NCBI RefSeq assembly: GCF_009935845.1
Contig: NZ_QWEK01000021.1
Coordinates: forward strand, 16,909-80,908
DNA from: Pseudoflavonifractor sp. 524-17
GTDB lineage: Bacteria; Bacillota; Clostridia; Oscillospirales; Oscillospiraceae
Reading direction: 5' to 3'
DNA: 64,000 nt
Shown: one piece after another, positions 61,180 to 64,000 of the stretch
Position numbering within the stretch: the first letter of the stretch is position 1
How the letters are laid out: each line of letters starts with the position of its first letter
The notes under the pieces: generated by a model
The model's database searches: none
Told to the model about the DNA's origin: nothing
The model's input: the letters and a program-made list of their open reading frames with translations, nothing else
Position numbers and translations under genes: made by a program

Positions 61180-62205
61180 ATGGCAAAATCAGAAAATCAA
61201 AAGGTGAAAACACTTTTTGTTGCAAAATACTTTCTGGAAAATTCAGACGAAAACCACCCCGTCACAGCCGGGGACATTACCGACTATCTCAAAAACGAAT
61301 GTGGTATTGAGGCGGAACGCCGCGCCATTTACCGCGATATTGCCGCCCTCCGCGATGTGTTCGACATGAACATAGACGGGGGACAGGGCGGGAAATACCG
61401 CTTATTATCTCGACAGTTTGATTTTGATGAATTGCGAATATTGGCAGAATGTGTTTATGCAGCTAAATTTGTTTCAGAGGCCCAGGCAAAAACACTTGTT
61501 GCCACGATAGGTGAATTTTGCAGCAGTTACCAAGCCGATGAATTAGAGAGAGAAGTTTTTTTATGTGACAGGGTAAAGACTACCCAAACGGGTGTATTGA
61601 CAAACATTAACAAAATACAAAAGGCCATGACTACCAAAGTGAACGGAAAACCCAAGCCCCCGCAGAAAATCAGTTTCAAATATTTGAAGTACACTATTCA
61701 AGATAAAAGTGCCCAGGTGGAACGCCGCAAGGGAGCCGCCTATGTAGTCAGCCCCTATAAACTGCTGATAAACGAGGGCAACTATTATCTGCTGGCCTAT
61801 GACGCTAAAGCCCAGGATATGCGGACATATCGTGTTGACCGCATGAAAGAAGTTAAGGCCCTGGATGAGCCGCGAGAGGGCGCAGAAGCCTTTGCAGCTA
61901 TTGACATGGAAACATACACCCGCCGCGTATTCTCCATGTATGGAGGCCAGCAAAAGCGCGTCAGTGTGCGCTTTATCAATCCTCTGTTGGACACCGCAAT
62001 AGAACGGTTTGGAACGTCCCCCCATGTATTTTACAGACCAGACGGGGAACGGCATTTTGTAGTGACCGCCGATGTGGAGATTAGCGACCAATTCTTTTCA
62101 TGGGTATGCGGCTTTCGGAAACGGGCAAAGATTATCAGTCCCCCCGATGTAGTGGAGGGTATGCAAAAGTTTTTGAAAGATATTGCCGGGAGATACGAAA
62201 CTTGA
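61180..62205 (+). CDS. WYL-domain transcriptional regulator
   Basis: The 341-residue protein starts at ATG 61180 (GGAGGAGG upstream). An N-terminal winged helix (about 10-75; TAGDITDYLKNECGIEAERR, IYRDIAALRDVFDM) is followed by the WYL domain (about 160-270; AAYVVSPYKLLINEGNYYLL, YRVDRMKEVKAL) and a WCX-type C-terminus. WYL proteins bind nucleic-acid or nucleotide ligands and often control defence or DNA-damage genes in elements. It has its own promoter. Confidence 0.92.
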   Translation: MAKSENQKVKTLFVAKYFLENSDENHPVTAGDITDYLKNECGIEAERRAIYRDIAALRDVFDMNIDGGQGGKYRLLSRQFDFDELRILAECVYAAKFVSEAQAKTLVATIGEFCSSYQADELEREVFLCDRVKTTQTGVLTNINKIQKAMTTKVNGKPKPPQKISFKYLKYTIQDKSAQVERRKGAAYVVSPYKLLINEGNYYLLAYDAKAQDMRTYRVDRMKEVKALDEPREGAEAFAAIDMETYTRRVFSMYGGQQKRVSVRFINPLLDTAIERFGTSPHVFYRPDGERHFVVTADVEISDQFFSWVCGFRKRAKIISPPDVVEGMQKFLKDIAGRYET

Positions 62206-62217
62206 TAGAAGATGCTG

Positions 62218-62252
62218 AAAGCAGATAGAAACTTGCCGTTTCTATCTGCTTT
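62218..62252. terminator. Bidirectional terminator between WYL and integrase genes
   Basis: AAAGCAGATAGAAAC and its exact complement form a 15-bp stem with a 5-base loop. Confidence 0.8.
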
Positions 62253-62266
62253 CTTGTGGGATGTGC

Positions 62267-63478
62267 TTACAACATGTTCAAATTGCCTTGCAGGATATTG
62301 ACCCCCGACTTTGAAACGGCGATATAATACCGCTGTGTGACCTGGATATTTCCATGCCCCATCTGGTTGCACAGCAAATGGGTGGGGGTATTCATTTCCG
62401 CCATGAGCGTGCCATAGGTGTGTCGCAAATGGTGATATTTGAAGTCAATATGAAACCGGGCTTTGATTTCCCGCGTGGGGTATTTCATGGAGTTCACCGT
62501 CTGGATTTTTCCATTAGGCAGACAGTTGACAAGCTCCGTTGAAAAAATCTGCTTGCCGCCCAAGTCCTCAATCATCCGTTGATTTTGGGAGCGCAGCGCG
62601 GCAAATTGAATTTCATCCTCTGACCGCCGCCGCGCCAATTCTTGAAAGTACGCTTTCAATTTGTCGCACATGTAAAGCGTCCGTCTGGCGTTGTGAGTTT
62701 TCAGCGGCACCAGTTTGATAAGCCCATCCTGGTATTGCATTTGACGGTCAATCAAAATCGTGCCGCGCTCCACGTCCACATTCTCCCATTTCAGCCCGAA
62801 ACACTCATTGATACGCAGCCCGCAAAACCGCCCCAGCATGTACGCCGTTTCCGCATTTGTCCCATGAAAATAATCATCCAAAATCACAAGTTCTTCCCGG
62901 CTGAACGCCACAATGTCAATATCATCATCTGTTTTCAGCTTTGGCATGTGGATTCGCGTGTCTTTATTGGTACACAGCTTATTGTAATTGTCCACAGCCA
63001 GATAGTTCCGGGAATACGCCTGACCGAAAATCAGATAGAACATTTTCAAGAAACTTTCGACATAACGATAGGACAGTCCCCGGTTATAGTACAGTTCCGT
63101 CAAATAGTCCACGACCTCCGCCGCGCTGATTTCGTCAATGTACCGTTTGCCGAACGCCGCGCACAGGTGGTTGTCCCACAGGCTTTCTTGCTTGCGAATG
63201 GTATTGTAGGCTTTGCCGCTCCGCCCCTTTTCGCAGTATTCTTGATAGACCTCCGCCACCGTCTTTCTGACCGTGGGCTTTGGCCTGTGGGCGTTCTGTT
63301 CATTATCCACCGCCATTTGCCGCGCTTTGATTGCAGCCCGTTTTGTTTTCAGCGGACAGCCGTTTTCGTCCTTGCTGCCCTGTTTCGATATGCGTTTCCC
63401 GTCACGAGTGAACGTATAACGAAAAGCCCACAGCCCACTTTCTAACTGGAACACTCCCGCGTCACTTTGCTTTCCCAT
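62267..63478 (-). CDS. int: Tyrosine site-specific integrase (Tn916/phage type)
   Basis: The 403-residue recombinase starts at ATG 63478 after GGAGGCAACAAC. It has an N-terminal AP2-like arm-binding domain (FQLESGLWAFRYTFTRDGKR), a SAM-like core-binding domain (about 90-180) and the catalytic domain with the arginine in GRFCGLRINECFG, HHLRHTYGTLMAE, the next histidine in CNQMGHGNIQV and the tyrosine in TQRYYIAVSK. It sits at the element's right end, next to arm-type repeats and the attachment block, and is the enzyme expected to make and reverse this insertion. Confidence 0.95.
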   Translation of the reverse strand: MGKQSDAGVFQLESGLWAFRYTFTRDGKRISKQGSKDENGCPLKTKRAAIKARQMAVDNEQNAHRPKPTVRKTVAEVYQEYCEKGRSGKAYNTIRKQESLWDNHLCAAFGKRYIDEISAAEVVDYLTELYYNRGLSYRYVESFLKMFYLIFGQAYSRNYLAVDNYNKLCTNKDTRIHMPKLKTDDDIDIVAFSREELVILDDYFHGTNAETAYMLGRFCGLRINECFGLKWENVDVERGTILIDRQMQYQDGLIKLVPLKTHNARRTLYMCDKLKAYFQELARRRSEDEIQFAALRSQNQRMIEDLGGKQIFSTELVNCLPNGKIQTVNSMKYPTREIKARFHIDFKYHHLRHTYGTLMAEMNTPTHLLCNQMGHGNIQVTQRYYIAVSKSGVNILQGNLNML

Positions 63479-63509
63479 GTTGTTGCCTCCCGAAATGTGT
63501 AATTTCGAG

Positions 63510-63556
63510 TGCAACTTTTTTCGATTAAGCCATGTGAAAACTTGCACAGGTGCAAC
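63510..63556. repeat. Integrase arm-type sites, right end
   Basis: GTGCAAC at 63510 and 63550, and TTGCAC at 63542, match the units at the left end. The last two form an inverted pair with a 2-base gap. Confidence 0.6.
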
Positions 63557-63562
63557 CGCCGA

Positions 63563-63817
63563 GCCGCTTGGGAAGAGGCTGAGCACGCCGCCAAGTTTGC
63601 CGAGCTGCTGGGCGAGGTGGTGACCGACTCCACCAAGAAGAACCTGGAGATGCGGGTCGAGGCCGAGAACGGCGCCACCGCCGGCAAGGTCGCCCTGGCC
63701 AAGATGGCCAAGGAGCAGAACCTGGACGCCATCCACGACACCGTCCACGAGATGGCCCGCGACGAGGCCCGCCACGGCAAGGCCTTCAAGGGCCTGCTGG
63801 AGCGGTACTTCAAGTAA
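63563..63817 (+). pseudogene. Displaced 3' part of a rubrerythrin gene
   Basis: The frame begins [18 protein letters not shown] and runs to [10 protein letters not shown], matching residues about 97-180 of the intact rubrerythrin but with several substitutions (for example [12 protein letters not shown] instead of [12 protein letters not shown]). The rubredoxin knuckle and first helices are missing and there is no start. It is probably the original host 3' end pushed aside by integration. Confidence 0.85.
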
Positions 63818-63845
63818 GCAAACGCAAAAAATTCAGCACCTTTTA

Positions 63846-63880
63846 GAGGGGAACAGGGAAACCTGTTCCCCTCTTTATTT
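63846..63880 (+). terminator. Terminator after the displaced rubrerythrin fragment
   Basis: GAGGGGAACAGG and CCTGTTCCCCTC form the same stem as at 52120-52147, followed by TTTATTT. The last 120 bases of the window show nothing recognisable. Confidence 0.88.
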
Positions 63881-64000
63881 ACCGCTAACTTGTCTCGGCT
63901 GTTATAAATTTTTGATAAAAACTGCTTTATTCTCCCTGGGCGCGGAATTTGGGCGGCGGAGGTTGGCTCTTGCGCCGAGGGCGCATTTTACCTCGATAAA

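Larger units (their letters stand above)
51855..63621. mobile_element. Integrative element in a rubrerythrin gene
   Basis: A 41-base block is identical at 51855-51895 and 63581-63621, inside two rubrerythrin coding stretches. Between them lie about 11.7 kb with an integrase at the right edge pointing inwards, a resolvase, repressors and genes of lower GC than the flanks. The left side keeps a full rubrerythrin and terminator; the right side holds only the displaced 3' part and a second terminator. This is the layout left by site-specific integration that repairs its target. No conjugation, replication or phage structural genes were recognised, so mobility would depend on a helper. Confidence 0.8.

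Noticed and set aside
52092..63500. Conjugative element or prophage
   Set aside because: No relaxase, coupling protein, VirB4-like ATPase, terminase, capsid or tail gene was recognised; only integration and regulatory functions are present.
63509..63817. Short rubrerythrin-like protein as a functional gene
   Set aside because: The upstream ATG of this frame lies in the integrase leader and gives an unrelated N-terminus; the fragment lacks the rubredoxin knuckle and half of the di-iron ligands.

Overview
The window is a GC-rich stretch of a Firmicutes chromosome, most likely a gut clostridium of the Oscillospiraceae (Flavonifractor or Lawsonibacter type). The evidence is the mix of T-box leaders, a perfect CIRCE element, SLH-domain surface proteins, strong GGAGG ribosome sites, long-form HPF, RNase M5, a YwiB-ArgS pair and a ComEC-HolA pair. 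Species cannot be fixed from sequence reading alone.

Layout. 1-1.2 kb: end of an ECF sigma factor and its membrane partner. 1.2-7.3 kb: HPF, a T-box-controlled threonyl-tRNA synthetase without a TGS domain, SecG, a uridine phosphorylase, a GNAT enzyme and small unknowns. 7.5-10.6 kb: a TrpXYZ-type ABC importer. 10.8-12.9 kb: leuA behind a T-box leader. 13.2-21.3 kb: a five-gene operon coding for a SWIM zinc-finger protein, a HEAT-like protein, a MoxR AAA+ ATPase, a DUF5682 protein and a VWA protein. It matches the E. coli YehL/M/P/Q group with an added HEAT partner, and its function is unknown. 21.4-23.4 kb: IS110 and IS3 remnants beside an orphan Stealth sugar-phosphate transferase. 23.5-37.4 kb: tRNA-Leu(GAG), uridine kinase, an exonuclease, groESL, a lipid kinase, a WG/SLH protein, an RlmL-type methyltransferase, NfeD/SPFH, a large membrane protein, a possible PD-(D/E)XK protein and RecQ. 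37.4-38.9 kb: a cluster of DnaA-box-like sites, then an FMN riboswitch and a RibU-type transporter. 38.9-51.4 kb: regulators, an SLH-anchored esterase, argS, murI, a CbxX-type AAA+ protein, comEC, holA and rnmV.

51.5-63.9 kb holds an integrated element of about 11.7 kb. It sits inside a rubrerythrin gene: the left side keeps a complete rubrerythrin gene with terminator, and the right side, just past a tyrosine integrase gene, holds a displaced 3' third of a second rubrerythrin with an equivalent terminator. A 41-base identical block in both copies marks the likely attachment core, and GTGCAA-type repeats lie near both ends. The element carries tandem paralogous small genes, a two-repeat lipoprotein, two tiny HTH repressors (one facing three palindromic operators), a 515-residue unknown behind a structured leader with an upstream ORF, an AbiEi-like winged-helix protein, a SprT-like metalloprotease, a serine resolvase and a WYL regulator. 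No relaxase, conjugation or phage structural gene was seen.

The best candidates for new biology are the MoxR-VWA-SWIM-HEAT-DUF5682 operon and the rubrerythrin-targeting element with its control signals.
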